Source: Candidatus Melainabacteria bacterium
Lineage (GTDB): Bacteria; Cyanobacteriota; Vampirovibrionia; Vampirovibrionales; Vampirovibrionaceae
NCBI GenBank assembly: GCA_902168245.1
Contig: CABHPA010000053.1
Coordinates: 102,903 to 166,902, forward strand
DNA length: 64,000 bases
Direction of reading: 5' to 3'
The notes under the pieces were generated by a model. That model was not told the DNA's origin and made no database searches. It saw only the letters and a program-made list of their open reading frames with translations. Every line of letters begins with the position of its first letter. The first letter of the stretch is position 1. The translations under genes and the position numbers were made by a program. Of this stretch, positions 8,341 to 18,001 are shown piece after piece.

Positions 8341-10157
8341 TACTTCTTCTCCTCTTCAAAGAGTTTCTTGAGTTCGGCAGGCATTTCGGGCAGTGGGGAC
8401 GTGCAGTACTCCATATTGCCGCCAGCGCCTTTTTTAATAATCGAGTTCACCTTGGAAAGCTCAGGGCAATAGCCCGGATAATCCAGGCGGGTATGGCCGC
8501 CACGACTTTCCCGACGCTCCAGAGCGCACTTGGCGGTGGCCTTGGCGGTCACAACCATATTGCGCAAATCCTGGGCCAAGTGCCAACCGGGGTTGAACTG
8601 AATGGAACCGTCCACCGCAACGCAATCAATTCGTTTATCAATCGCATCCAGCTCGGCCACTGCGGCTTTCAAGTCCTCTTCCGTCCGCACGATGCCCACC
8701 TTGTTCTGCATAATGTCTTGCAAGTCACGGTGAATTTCGTATGGACCTTCGCCTTGACGCTCAAACGGCGCCAGAATGTCAGCGGCGGCAGCTTTCAACT
8801 GTTCAGCGCCAGCCGTGGAAATGGCCGGGTTTTGCTGGATGAAATCAACCGCGCCCAAGGCGGCTAGGCGACCAAAAACCACCAGGTCGGAGAGGGAGTT
8901 TCCGCCCAGGCGATTCGCGCCATGCAGGCCAGCGGCGACTTCCCCGGCGGCAAACAGGCCCGGCACGTTGCTCATTTGGGTTTCCGGGTTCACGCGGATA
9001 CCGCCCATGGTGTAGTGCATGGTTGGCCCCACTTCCATGGGAGCCTTGGTAATGTCCACATCAGCCAATTCCTTGAACTGGTGGTACATGCTGGGCAGTT
9101 TTCTTTTGACCCGTTCGGAATCCTGGTAGCTGATATCGAGGAACGCGCCGCCGTGCGGAGTGCCTCGGCCTTCTTTCACCTCTGTATAAATGGCCAATGC
9201 CACGTTATCACGGGTAGAAAGCTCAGGTGGCCTTCTGGCCGTGGTGGGGCGGTTGGCAATGGTGTCCTCCACCCACTGCTTGGCTTCTTCCTCAGTTTCT
9301 GCAAAGGTTTTTCGGGTGCTTTCCGGCAGATACTTGAACATAAAGCGCTCGCCGTCTTTATTGCGAAGGATACCGCCCTCTCCGCGAACGCCTTCCGTCA
9401 CCAGGAGGCCACGTACCCCCGGCGGCCAAACCATGCCGGTGGGGTGGAACTGGATAAATTCCATATCCAGCAGCTCAGCGCCTGCATGATAGGCCAAAGC
9501 CTGCCCGTCCCCGGTGTATTCCCAGGAGTTGGAGGTGACTTTCCAGGCTTTGCCGGTACCGCCGGTGGCCAGAATCACAGCCTTGGCGTTGAAGTTGATA
9601 AAGCGGCCGCTTTCGCGCCAGTAGCCGAACGCTCCATTCACGCGCCCGTCGCCGTCTTGCAGCAACTTGGAAATGGTGCATTCCATAAAAATATCGATAC
9701 CGGAGTGAACGCCCTTATCTTGCAAGGTGCGGATCATCTCAAGACCCGTACGGTCGCCCACGTGGGCCAAACGCTTGTAAGTATGCCCACCAAAGGCCCG
9801 TTGGCTGATTTTGCCGTCCTTGGTGCGATCGAACACCGCGCCCCACAGTTCCAGCTCGCGAATGCGATCCGGGGCCTGCTTGGCGTGGAGTTCAGCCATG
9901 CGCCAGTTGTTCAGGAACTTTCCACCTTTCATGGTGTCCTTAAAGTGGGTTTGCCATCCATCTTGCGGATCGACGTTGCCCAGCGCAGCGGCCGCGCCGC
10001 CTTCTGCCATGACAGTATGGGCTTTACCCAACAGGGATTTACAAACCAGGGCAACGGAAAGCCCTTGGGCGGAGACTTCGATTGCGGCTCGAAGCCCGGC
10101 GCCGCCCGCGCCAATCACTACCACGTCATGCGTGTGGGATTCGTAGGACACGCTCAT
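8340..10157 (-). CDS. sdhA: Succinate dehydrogenase / fumarate reductase flavoprotein subunit
   Basis: The catalytic subunit of complex II, which oxidises succinate to fumarate or the reverse with covalently bound FAD. From this start it is 605 residues, with the dinucleotide-binding IGAGGAGLRA at 15-24, the FAD-linking histidine H47 in AHTVMAEGG, EFIQFHPTG, and the C-terminal arginine-rich ESRGGHTR. The frame is open upstream to 10175, but the ATG at 10157 overlaps the sdhC stop as ATGA and gives the standard N-terminus MSVSYESH, so I chose it. It lies between sdhC and sdhB in a tight operon. Confidence 0.95.
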   Translation of the reverse strand: MSVSYESHTHDVVVIGAGGAGLRAAIEVSAQGLSVALVCKSLLGKAHTVMAEGGAAAALGNVDPQDGWQTHFKDTMKGGKFLNNWRMAELHAKQAPDRIRELELWGAVFDRTKDGKISQRAFGGHTYKRLAHVGDRTGLEMIRTLQDKGVHSGIDIFMECTISKLLQDGDGRVNGAFGYWRESGRFINFNAKAVILATGGTGKAWKVTSNSWEYTGDGQALAYHAGAELLDMEFIQFHPTGMVWPPGVRGLLVTEGVRGEGGILRNKDGERFMFKYLPESTRKTFAETEEEAKQWVEDTIANRPTTARRPPELSTRDNVALAIYTEVKEGRGTPHGGAFLDISYQDSERVKRKLPSMYHQFKELADVDITKAPMEVGPTMHYTMGGIRVNPETQMSNVPGLFAAGEVAAGLHGANRLGGNSLSDLVVFGRLAALGAVDFIQQNPAISTAGAEQLKAAAADILAPFERQGEGPYEIHRDLQDIMQNKVGIVRTEEDLKAAVAELDAIDKRIDCVAVDGSIQFNPGWHLAQDLRNMVVTAKATAKCALERRESRGGHTRLDYPGYCPELSKVNSIIKKGAGGNMEYCTSPLPEMPAELKKLFEEEKK

Positions 10158-11017
10158 CCGAAAATACCTTTCCACGTATTGGTATAGAATACGAAATCTT
10201 TGATGACACCTTGAGAGGCCAGCGTCATGTACACATCGGCAATAATCACCCAGAACAGGCTAATCCAGCCGAACATACCATGCCTGGCGTTCAGCAGGCT
10301 TTGCCGCTCCCAGGCATGGCCCCGCGCCTGGTTCATGGGGCAAGAGGAGAAGCAATCCACCTGACCGCCCAGCAAGTGCCGCCAGGAGTGGCAGCTAAAA
10401 GCGTACAAGGAGAGCAAAATCACGTCCAGCGCAATGACGAAGCTACCCATCCCGATTCTAACGCCGCTGTAATCCGGCAGAAAGAAGCAGGTCAGCAAAT
10501 CAATCACGTGCAGGAAAATAAACACTGCCGCCAGATAAAAGAAGTAGCGGTGCAGGTTCATTAGCACCATGGGGAAGACCTTTTCGCCCATGTAATGTTT
10601 CCCTTTGCCGATCAGCTCAATCAACGGGCTTTTGGGTTGGGCGTCCACCGCGCAGGCGACCGGGGCGGTGAAAAAAGACCGGTAGTACACCCGACGGTAG
10701 AAGTAACAGGTGGCCCTGAAGCCAGCCGGCACCCACATAATGAACAACGCGGGCGATAACGCCCAGCCCAGGCTGCCGTTTGGCAACACTTTTTCCAGGC
10801 CCGGCAGCTTAACGCCGATGGCATGGAACAAATGCGGCAAGTACGGCGAGTACAGCGGGGAAATGTAGTGGGTTCCAGGCACTTCACTGGGTTGGTTTTG
10901 CAGCGCCCGGTAGGTTGCATACGCAATAAAAAACAGCAAGGCCAACGCGCTTAAAATTGGCTCCAACTGCCAATTATCACGCCGTTGCGTCCCTTGGTTT
11001 ACAGTGGATGTTGCCAC
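10154..11017 (-). CDS. sdhC: Succinate dehydrogenase cytochrome b membrane anchor
   Basis: A 287-residue membrane protein with about five hydrophobic helices, one anchor subunit being encoded rather than separate SdhC and SdhD. Histidines in or next to helices (for example HRYFFYLAAVFIFLH and CHSWRHLL) are candidates for haem b ligands. The lumen-like loop HYISPLYSPYLPH resembles the single-anchor cytochromes of Actinobacteria. Start is GTG, with AGAGG eight bases upstream. It is the first gene of the operon, and an AT-rich promoter-like stretch lies just upstream. The number of haems is inferred, not shown. Confidence 0.85.
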   Translation of the reverse strand: MATSTVNQGTQRRDNWQLEPILSALALLFFIAYATYRALQNQPSEVPGTHYISPLYSPYLPHLFHAIGVKLPGLEKVLPNGSLGWALSPALFIMWVPAGFRATCYFYRRVYYRSFFTAPVACAVDAQPKSPLIELIGKGKHYMGEKVFPMVLMNLHRYFFYLAAVFIFLHVIDLLTCFFLPDYSGVRIGMGSFVIALDVILLSLYAFSCHSWRHLLGGQVDCFSSCPMNQARGHAWERQSLLNARHGMFGWISLFWVIIADVYMTLASQGVIKDFVFYTNTWKGIFG

Positions 11018-11155
11018 GCTTAAAGCCTCTATTTTTCTATAATCAAGTCAGCTGAGTACTCAAAGCCGTATTCATACGGCACTCGGATTCATATTAAGAC
11101 AATTTGCAATCCCGTTCTGTGATTTCTCTCAATGATCGAAATGACAGTCGGCACA

Positions 11156-11422
11156 TTAGCGCAGCGGTTTTTCCGGCAGGTTGGCTCCCACCCGCTCCAG
11201 CTCAAACAAAATCTGCTCATCGGTGGTGGAAGAAACGGCAATGTTCTGGAACACCTTGGCTTCCACGCCCAACTGTTTCAGCAGCCTTGTGTCCAGGGGG
11301 CATGGGAATTCCAGGTCATACTCGTCAATTTCACCAGCCGCTTCCAGACGGGCCTTGTCAATCATACGGGCCAGCCAGGAAATACCGCCCACTTCAACGT
11401 TACCGCTTCTCGGTTCAGACAT
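11156..11422 (-). CDS. DUF5069-like small protein
   Basis: An 88-residue protein starting MSEPRSGNVEVGG. Phrases such as ISWLARMIDKARLEAAGEI and YDLEFPCPLDTRLL resemble the DUF5069 family, small cytosolic proteins of unknown function. The frame is open 34 codons further upstream, but this ATG has AGGAAGG five bases before it, and the upstream part looks non-coding. It lies between the sdh operon (138 bases downstream) and the divergent HerA-like gene. Confidence 0.6.
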   Translation of the reverse strand: MSEPRSGNVEVGGISWLARMIDKARLEAAGEIDEYDLEFPCPLDTRLLKQLGVEAKVFQNIAVSSTTDEQILFELERVGANLPEKPLR

Positions 11423-11625
11423 GATGCCTTCCTTCTCTAGTAGTATTACCAATTCATGTTTTGGGAGATAGAGGATACATTGCCGCGCCCGCAGGGACTT
11501 TGCCAGTCCCTTTTCCAGTTCCAAATGAGGAGGTTCACGACAGAATCAGCAAATCATACCTGAAATTCAAAAGCCAATCCATTCCCCAAGGGTGGAAGGG
11601 CATTCCCTACCTCAAGATATTTTCC

Positions 11626-11631
11626 TATAAT
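11626..11631 (+). promoter_or_regulatory. -10 element TATAAT next to the HerA-like start
   Basis: A perfect TATAAT ends six bases before the ATG at 11638, so transcription would begin at or next to the start codon. No clear -35 is seen. Significance depends on the start chosen for the HerA-like gene. Confidence 0.35.
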
Positions 11632-11637
11632 GCTGAA

Positions 11638-12783
11638 ATGTTCCGTTTTCTAAAAAATCGCATTGTTCCCGGATCGAGAGCCCTCCAAGTAGCCAAGAAC
11701 TTCAGCATTCCCCTGGATGCCTTTGCCACTACTGGCGAGCGGGATGCCATTCTGGCCTCCTCCGGTATGGGAAAGTCTTATTTGACCGGCGTTCTTCTGG
11801 AAGAAACGCTGGAAAACGGCTGCCTGGTTTGCGTGATTGATCCGGAAGGCGAGCATTTTACGCTGGCCGCCCGCTATCCTATGCTGATTATTGGCGGGGA
11901 ACACGGCAGCCTGCCGATGGAAGAGGACGCAATCGACCTTTATATAGAGGCCATGCTGCAAAACCGGCTTTCCGCCGTGTTTGACCTGTCCGAGTACCTC
12001 GACGAGGAACAGCAGCATTTGTATGGCCTGATTGTGGATTCCCTGTTCCATGCCGAGCAGAAGTACCGCACCAAGATTCGTCTGGTGGTGGAAGAGGCCC
12101 AGATTTACGCCCCCCAGCGAATGGCCGCCACATCGGTCAAAAAGGGCAAGAAAAAAACCATGGATCCGGTGCAGGCCTCCCAAAAAATCGCCAAGCGGGG
12201 CCGAAAGCGGGCCATCGATAGCTTATGGGCCACCCAACGCCCGGCCAGCTTAAACAAAGACATTTTGAGCCAGTGCAATCGGTTCTGGTTCGGCGGGATT
12301 CAGTCCGAGCAGGATTACAAGGCCATTAAGCCGTTCCTGAACGAGGCTGGCATTTCTTTTGCCGCCATTAAGGCGTTAAAGCCCGGCGAGTTTTACTACT
12401 ACGCCAAGGGCGAAACAGTCCCAATCAAGGTGAGAAAGCGCCACTGCAAACATGCAGGCGCCACGCCGGAAGCGGGACAGAACTTTCACGCCGCCGCAGA
12501 CACCGAACTGGAAGGCGCCATGAAGGCGCTGATGCAGGAAGTAAACCGGCGCACCGTGCAAAAACGGGAAGAAGACTCCGAAATTACCCGCCTGAAAGCG
12601 GTGATTCGCGACCTGGAGCATGAGAATAAAAAACTGGCCAAAGAACTGGAAGAAGAGCGCATGGCCACCAAGGTAATTGAGCGACTTGGCTCCTCACCCG
12701 CCTCCTCCTCGCCGCGCCCGTTGAGAAAATCTCGCTTGGCGGATTTGGAAAAGCCGGAACCGGAAAAAATCCTGCTGGATTAA
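11638..12783 (+). CDS. HerA/DUF87-like P-loop ATPase
   Basis: A 381-residue protein from the preferred ATG. Walker A is SSGMGKS at 41-47. A Walker B-like segment RLVVEEAQIYAP ends in Glu-Glu rather than Asp-Glu. Further on, WATQRPASLNKDILSQCN is the sensor/arginine-finger region of HerA-type translocases. The C-terminal 80 residues are a charged coiled coil followed by a Ser/Pro-rich tail. HerA relatives pump DNA or take part in end resection and defence, but no NurA or partner nuclease is adjacent. The frame is open upstream to 11461 without a good start. The biological role is open. Confidence 0.72.
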   Translation: MFRFLKNRIVPGSRALQVAKNFSIPLDAFATTGERDAILASSGMGKSYLTGVLLEETLENGCLVCVIDPEGEHFTLAARYPMLIIGGEHGSLPMEEDAIDLYIEAMLQNRLSAVFDLSEYLDEEQQHLYGLIVDSLFHAEQKYRTKIRLVVEEAQIYAPQRMAATSVKKGKKKTMDPVQASQKIAKRGRKRAIDSLWATQRPASLNKDILSQCNRFWFGGIQSEQDYKAIKPFLNEAGISFAAIKALKPGEFYYYAKGETVPIKVRKRHCKHAGATPEAGQNFHAAADTELEGAMKALMQEVNRRTVQKREEDSEITRLKAVIRDLEHENKKLAKELEEERMATKVIERLGSSPASSSPRPLRKSRLADLEKPEPEKILLD

Positions 12784-12853
12784 CTTTTACAGTCCGTGTA
12801 AGTCAACGGCCTATCTTCCGGCTCATGTATGGAAGCAAACCCATGCCGCTTAC

Positions 12854-12882
12854 TTGCTGAATGGCGACGCCTCCCGTAGAAT
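12854..12882 (+). promoter_or_regulatory. Promoter of the tRNA-Leu gene
   Basis: TTGCTG at 12854-12859 and TAGAAT at 12877-12882 are 17 bases apart. The predicted transcription start near 12889 leaves a short 5' leader for RNase P to remove. Confidence 0.6.
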
Positions 12883-12901
12883 AGAGGCATTATCTATCGT
12901 C

Positions 12902-12985
12902 GGGCGAGTGGCGAAATGGTAGACGCGCTGGTCTTAGGAGCCAGTGGAGCAATCTGTGAGAGTTCGAGTCTCTCCTCGCCCACCA
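12902..12985 (+). tRNA. tRNA-Leu (anticodon UAG)
   Basis: The acceptor stem GGGCGAG pairs perfectly with CTCGCCC, followed by the discriminator A and an encoded CCA. The anticodon arm CTGGT/GCCAG encloses the loop CTTAGGA with anticodon TAG. A D-arm with GGTAGACGC, a long variable arm typical of class II leucine tRNAs, and a GTTCGAGTC T-loop are all present. It is single copy here, with its own promoter. Confidence 0.95.
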
Positions 12986-13145
12986 TCCCTCCCCAAAGTC
13001 CACCGCCGGGTCGTGTAACCGGACACCTTTTTTCGTAGTCAACCCTTTACGCAAACCACTCTCATCGGCCAAAACGGGCCGATATTAAAGTTTAAAGTAG
13101 TAAAAGCCGATATTTGGTTCATACAGTTGCTTTAGGAGGCAATTC

Positions 13146-13730
13146 TTGAAGCAGTTATCCAAGTCACCACACATGGGCTTCACTTTGGCGGAGCTGTTAA
13201 TCTCTTTGGCCATTTTGGGCGTTATTGCCACGTTTACTATCCCCAAAATCATCTCCAGCCAGCAGCTCGTCCAAAAAAACAGCATTATGAAAGAAACGGC
13301 GGCTATGATCGCCGCCGCCTACCAACAGGCGCAAGTGAATGGCCTTGTAAGTTCCAGCACCCAATTGCATGACCTAACCCCGTATTTTAACTACGTTTCC
13401 GTGGATACCTCCTCCACCATTGATGATCATGTGGGCTATGGATCGTTGTCCTGCACCGGCGGGGTTCCCTGTTACCGATTGCACAACGGCGCGCTGCTGA
13501 TGGACAGGGCCGGTTTTAGCGGTACCGCCAGCACCAACGTGATGGTAATGCACCTGGATATGGAGGGCACCTACAGCGGCAGCACCACAGGGAACGAAAA
13601 ATCAGTTCAGCTCATTCTTTTCTACAATGGCCGAATCGCGTCCAGAGGACAGGTACAAACAGGATTCACCTCCTCACTTGGCTCATGGGCGGTAGATTCC
13701 AACGCAGACCCTCCCTGGGTGAGTTGGTAA
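13146..13730 (+). CDS. Type IV prepilin-like protein
   Basis: A 194-residue protein with a class III signal: a short basic leader, then G11|FTLAELLISLAILGVIATFTIP, with the +5 glutamate (E16) needed for pilin assembly and a hydrophobic alpha-1 helix. The globular part has two cysteines close together (SCTGGVPCY), likely a disulfide. The start codon is TTG: a perfect AGGAGG lies six bases upstream and decides the start over the internal ATG at 13173. It would be processed by a prepilin peptidase and assembled by the PilB/PilC machinery encoded at 34-37 kb. It may be a minor pilin or a pseudopilin. Confidence 0.85.
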   Translation: MKQLSKSPHMGFTLAELLISLAILGVIATFTIPKIISSQQLVQKNSIMKETAAMIAAAYQQAQVNGLVSSSTQLHDLTPYFNYVSVDTSSTIDDHVGYGSLSCTGGVPCYRLHNGALLMDRAGFSGTASTNVMVMHLDMEGTYSGSTTGNEKSVQLILFYNGRIASRGQVQTGFTSSLGSWAVDSNADPPWVSW

Positions 13731-13734
13731 ATAC

Positions 13735-14330
13735 ACTGAACCGGATGAGTTCAGTTTGCATGTCTGCTGTCACCACGCTGGCGCTGGGCACCTTGTTTAC
13801 CACCTCTCGATAATACAACAGGCTCGGATGCCGGTTCCGTTCTTTGCGCAAGTTCTGCTGGCAGTTAATTTTGCAGCGCGTAGGCGGGTTTCAACGGAAT
13901 TCCCTCTTCTACAGGCTTGCGGACTGAGGGAAAAAGCCTCGTTACCACCCGCTTACCGAAACGCACCAAGGGGTTCCTCAATCACATGGTTGCAGCAATA
14001 ACCCAGCCCGGTGGCAATAGGCCGATCAGCACCATCAACAAGTTACAGGCCAGGGGATACATGGTCGGCAACCATTACCGCCGCCAGACTGCAAAGCGAT
14101 TCCAAACGGGAGATAAACCCATAATTTTTATAGGGGAAAGCCGATTCCAAGAAAAAGTCTCGGATAACGATATGTTCCCACTTAGCTGTCAGTAACCCAA
14201 TGAGTATAGGATTACACCAAACAAACCACAGCCAAGTGGAAGTCGCCACAAAGCCGCTCAAACCATGGGCATTTGCATACCGAATTTGACAAAACCACAA
14301 ATTCGGGATATTACATGTCAGATTCATCAC
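13735..14330 (-). pseudogene. Possible decayed membrane-protein gene
   Basis: The minus strand carries protein-like fragments in different frames in succession. From 14330 to 14043 a frame reads a hydrophobic stretch (NPILIGLLTAKWEHIVIRD) and a stop. Shifting frame just before that stop continues as another hydrophobic stretch (NLLMVLIGLLPPGWVIAATM), then a stop, then NPLVRFGKRVVTRLFPSVRK. A third frame gives REVVNKVPSASVVTADMQTE near 13750-13840. Codon choice in each piece looks like local genes, but stops and shifts break it. I do not recognise the family, and chance is not excluded. Confidence 0.3.
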
Positions 14331-14527
14331 TCAATACATTGTATTTACACTCAGATACAAGAACAGCCAGACACGTAAGAGCCTCACCCGAACTCCCGTG
14401 AGGCACACTCGCCAATATGATTCATTCTTTACAAATCAGAACAATGCCTTTCTTCATTTTTCAAAAGCTGAGATTCTTCATTTCAGCGGAACAATGAGGC
14501 TGGCTCCGAATAAAGGTAATATTGTCA

Positions 14528-15556
14528 ATGCTATTGCTCCAATCCATTCACCAAAACGCGCGTCTTGCAAAACCCTCCCAGAACGCCCAACCGCCCCAAC
14601 CGTTGATTTCTCCTCTCAGGTTTGAGCACACGTCCAACTCACTTTTCAGCGGACACGACGGTTTTTACAGGACAGCAAAGACACCGCCGAAACCTGCCCA
14701 GACCCATAAGCCCCCCGTTCGCTTTGGCAGCCATCAAAGCGATTGGCAAGTGGCGCATGTACTCCACAACATGCCAGAGCAAGACGTACAAAGGCTGAGC
14801 GATTTTTTCAGGATCTTAATGACCTCGAACGAAACACCGATTGGCTACACCATGTTTGGGGATAAGCCCATGTCGTTTGTCGAATTCGATGAAATAGAAG
14901 AGACGGGCCTCAATACGCTTTACCCAACCTGGCAACAATACCAGAACCAGATTCCTTCGGATAATCTCTGCTTCAGGCTTGAAAAAGACGCCGACGACGA
15001 CGAAGCCACTCCCAACATATTTATTATCAACAAGGCTGAATTCAAAAAAACAATTTCAATGCATTTAGATAAGTTCCAAAAGGTTCTGGGTAAGAATATA
15101 ACCCCTGAGAGACTTCTGGATTCAATCCTAAGTGATGACTCGAATATACTTGAGAATAAGCTGAACGGCTCCGAGGAATTGCTCGGTCTATTGCTTGGTC
15201 TCACGGAACGAGACGTTCAGCAGCATCAGCTGAAACGCGCTCAAAGAAGTAAACAGTTTGTCCTGTTAAAAGACAAAGGCTATGAACCAAGCAATAACAA
15301 TAATTACAGGCAAGTCGTCTTGCCTCAATCCATCTCGCTCGATCTCGCGGATCCAGGCTCGCTGGGTTTGTTACGGCATTGGAAACTACAGCAGCCTATG
15401 CTGCAAAGTATTGTAGACATCCAGGATGATCGTCAGTTCTTAAGCCTGGTTTTGCGTAAATGGGCCGATGCCAGCACCATTGTTGAGACATCTCCCAATC
15501 ACGCCTCCCCCAAGGAACCCTTTAAGCTAAACTCACCCCTTAGAACCCATCGCTAA
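14528..15556 (+). CDS. Uncharacterised protein with disordered N-terminus
   Basis: A protein of about 342 residues. The first 70 residues are rich in Pro, Gln, Ser and His and contain PVRFGSHQ; this part looks unstructured. The rest is mixed alpha/beta with TPIGYTMFGDKPMSF near residue 115, a region of about 80 residues with acidic helices, and a C-terminal helical domain. No membrane segment, signal peptide or catalytic motif is visible. The FGDKPMSF phrase recalls uncharacterised proteins of intracellular bacteria, from memory and unchecked. Codon use is more AT-rich than in housekeeping neighbours, which is compatible with lineage-specific or transferred DNA. Start uncertain (ATG 14528 or TTG 14522). 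Confidence 0.6.
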   Translation: MLLLQSIHQNARLAKPSQNAQPPQPLISPLRFEHTSNSLFSGHDGFYRTAKTPPKPAQTHKPPVRFGSHQSDWQVAHVLHNMPEQDVQRLSDFFRILMTSNETPIGYTMFGDKPMSFVEFDEIEETGLNTLYPTWQQYQNQIPSDNLCFRLEKDADDDEATPNIFIINKAEFKKTISMHLDKFQKVLGKNITPERLLDSILSDDSNILENKLNGSEELLGLLLGLTERDVQQHQLKRAQRSKQFVLLKDKGYEPSNNNNYRQVVLPQSISLDLADPGSLGLLRHWKLQQPMLQSIVDIQDDRQFLSLVLRKWADASTIVETSPNHASPKEPFKLNSPLRTHR

Positions 15557-15639
15557 TAAGTTTACAGCAGAAGGGTTGCGGTCTTACTGAAACCCGATTG
15601 ACTTGAACCCGGTTTAGGGAGGCGGATTCGTAACGCCTA

Positions 15640-17541
15640 TTAGCAGGAATCTGCCGTACTCTCTCCAATCGACAGGCAGCGAATGCCTTCCAGGGCCATT
15701 CGGGATTCCTCGTAGTCGGGCTTCAGGCTCAGGGCTTCCTCGTAAGCCTGACGAGCCTGGGGCCACTGGTTCAGTTTCTCATGGCAACGGCCTTTCAGGT
15801 AGCAGTATTCCCAACGGTATTCCGCATAGCCTTTCATGGCCTCTTCCAGGTAATGCAGGCTTTTTTCCTGAAGGTTGAGATGATAATAAATTTCGGCGAA
15901 CCAGTAGGGTAAATTACGCTCGCCCCTGTAAAAGTAATACTTTTCGCCACAAAGCTCCATCAGTCGCAGCAAATCATGCTTTTCCTCCAGGGTGGCCGAA
16001 GGCAGAAAATCCACAATTTGCCGGGCAAAGCCGCAGAACACGCGCGGATCGCATAGGCTAACCCGTAAAAAGGCCAACAGGCGAGAAAGCCCATTGCCTT
16101 CATCCGGTAAAATACGGGCAATAGAAGAAATAGGGTTGGCCATATTCAGTTGACGATCAAAGTAATATTTCATGCGCTCCATGGGAACGCCCTGCTTGCG
16201 GGTGGCGATACAGCACACCGTTTGCACACTGACGCCCCAATTGGCGGAAGGGAAATACACGCCGCCCTGGTTCGCAAAATAACGGCCAATGGCATCGTAG
16301 TTCACCATGTAGGAAAACGAACCGTGCGCCGCAAAATCGTGCCGGTTATACAACAGCATATGCTCCTTGGCGGCAAACGCCTTATCGGAAGATAACAGCA
16401 CCAGATTGCCGTTGGACAGGGTTTGCAGGTTGCGAATCACCCGCAGCGCCCCGACCGGAAAAATAATGGTGCCGTTTTTAACGGTATCCTTATATTCCTG
16501 AAGAATCCCGTTAAAGGACAACTGATCATAATAATGCCCCGGCGAAACATCCTGGTAACGGTACCGGGCCTTGATTTCAGAGAAGGGTGGAGGGTCGTCG
16601 GTTGGCGGTAAACTGCCGTTTTCCGGCAACTGTCGCGCCAGCGTCACCAGGCCTTCCTGCAGTGTGTGGTTAGACACTCGGAAAATATCCTGACGAATGG
16701 AGTCAAAGAAGTAATTGGCAATGGCAATGAGAGGATTGTGTATCGATTGGGCGGAAAGCTTTTTACCGCTGTGCAGCAAGTGCAGCGAAGTCTCTTCTTC
16801 CGGGCGGAACACCGCGAAATCCAGCATGCCTTTTTCAATGTAGGGCTGGAACTTTTCGTGCTGTCGCCAGTAATTCAGGTTATTTTCGGTAAAATCGGTC
16901 ATAATATACCGAATTTCAAGATCCTTCAGCCGGGAGAAATAGGCCAGCTTGGCTTCCAGTTCTTTCATCAATAAAAAGCTGAAACGCCCGACGCCGGAAG
17001 CCATTTCCACAATATAAACGGGTTCCGCGCGATCCAGGTGCTCATCATAATCTTGCAGAAAATTGATGATCATTTCGCCGTAAGCTTCGGCAATAAAGGC
17101 GCTGGTCGTCACAAAGCAGGGTACAACGCCATCCCAGGCGCTAACCCCCAGACGAGCGTAATACGCTTCGTGCATTTCCCACAAGCACGATTGGGACAAC
17201 CGGGATTCCGGCCCCAATGCATGAAGGCCCGCATCACTACCATCGGCATCTTGCGTCAGCAATTGCTTGGCATCCAGACTATCAACGAACGGCGCGTCCG
17301 TTTCATCGCTAAAAAGCTGATCCGTATAATCTTCGCCAAGTGTTTGCTGAATTTGGGCCAGCAGGTTGAAAGAACCGTTCAGGTTTCCTTGTATGGGCGC
17401 ACCCTGCAACGGATTACCCGGAGCCGGGTTTTCCGGGGAGATCGGGTTCTTCGGGTCAGCAGGTTCCGGCAAGATTCCCTTGCCGGCAAAAACAGCAGAT
17501 TGACCCTGTGTGGGCTTTGGCTTCTTCTTGAATAAGTGCAT
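15640..17541 (-). CDS. SAM-dependent methyltransferase-like protein with C-terminal TPR
   Basis: A 633-residue protein. Residues 1-100 are a low-complexity Pro/Asn/Gly linker including QSAVFAGKG. The central region resembles MidA/DUF185-type class I methyltransferases: VEMASGVGRFSFLLMKEL carries the SAM-binding glycine motif and MTDFTENN a plausible motif II. The C-terminus (about 560-625) is TPR-like, for example WEYCYLKGRCHEKLNQWPQARQAYEEAL. The substrate is unknown. I chose the ATG at 17541 (GAGAG four bases upstream) over 17583, because the longer start adds a Cys/Phe-rich stretch that looks non-coding. It stands alone. Confidence 0.65.
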   Translation of the reverse strand: MHLFKKKPKPTQGQSAVFAGKGILPEPADPKNPISPENPAPGNPLQGAPIQGNLNGSFNLLAQIQQTLGEDYTDQLFSDETDAPFVDSLDAKQLLTQDADGSDAGLHALGPESRLSQSCLWEMHEAYYARLGVSAWDGVVPCFVTTSAFIAEAYGEMIINFLQDYDEHLDRAEPVYIVEMASGVGRFSFLLMKELEAKLAYFSRLKDLEIRYIMTDFTENNLNYWRQHEKFQPYIEKGMLDFAVFRPEEETSLHLLHSGKKLSAQSIHNPLIAIANYFFDSIRQDIFRVSNHTLQEGLVTLARQLPENGSLPPTDDPPPFSEIKARYRYQDVSPGHYYDQLSFNGILQEYKDTVKNGTIIFPVGALRVIRNLQTLSNGNLVLLSSDKAFAAKEHMLLYNRHDFAAHGSFSYMVNYDAIGRYFANQGGVYFPSANWGVSVQTVCCIATRKQGVPMERMKYYFDRQLNMANPISSIARILPDEGNGLSRLLAFLRVSLCDPRVFCGFARQIVDFLPSATLEEKHDLLRLMELCGEKYYFYRGERNLPYWFAEIYYHLNLQEKSLHYLEEAMKGYAEYRWEYCYLKGRCHEKLNQWPQARQAYEEALSLKPDYEESRMALEGIRCLSIGESTADSC

Positions 17542-18001
17542 TGCGCTCTCAAAACATAAATAAGGACAAGAAAATAAAAACAACCAATTATTGCCGGTTT
17601 ACTTCCGCAGCCCGCTTTGTAACAAAAATATATAAACCCTAGCCGGTTTTATGACTCAAAAATATAGAGTTTCAGGCATTTTACGCCCACTTTTTGGAAA
17701 AAGGCCGAAACATTAAATAGCGCTTACCCTTCAAGAATGGATTGTCTGCCACGGGTTCATTGCCAGTTTTCCCCATCACTCGCCTAGCGAAAGTTAAAAG
17801 CCCCACAGCCCAGCCTTGAACCCAAACGTCATTCAATTCAAACGATACCAACCGCGAAAGTCATCTCGTCTAATCACTTGTGTTGTGAGACCTATTCAAC
17901 CAATCACACGAAACCCTGCCTATTACCTACATGGACAATTGACGAGCTTCCCGGTTTGAGGCTTTCATTTTCGGCAGCCAAGTCCCAACCGGAAGAAAGC
18001 C
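17542..18001. other. Gene-free spacer
   Basis: About 460 AT-rich bases between two minus-strand genes. No reading frame with convincing codon use, no RNA gene and no clear hairpin was seen. It presumably holds the promoter of the methyltransferase-TPR gene. Confidence 0.4.

Noticed and set aside
8922..10187. A 421-codon plus-strand frame opposite sdhA
   Set aside because: His/Gly-rich composition typical of antisense frames in GC-rich genes; sdhA is certain.
14043..14330. The 95-codon minus-strand frame as an intact gene
   Set aside because: It lacks a ribosome binding site, and the protein-like sequence continues in other frames, so it is treated as part of a decayed gene.
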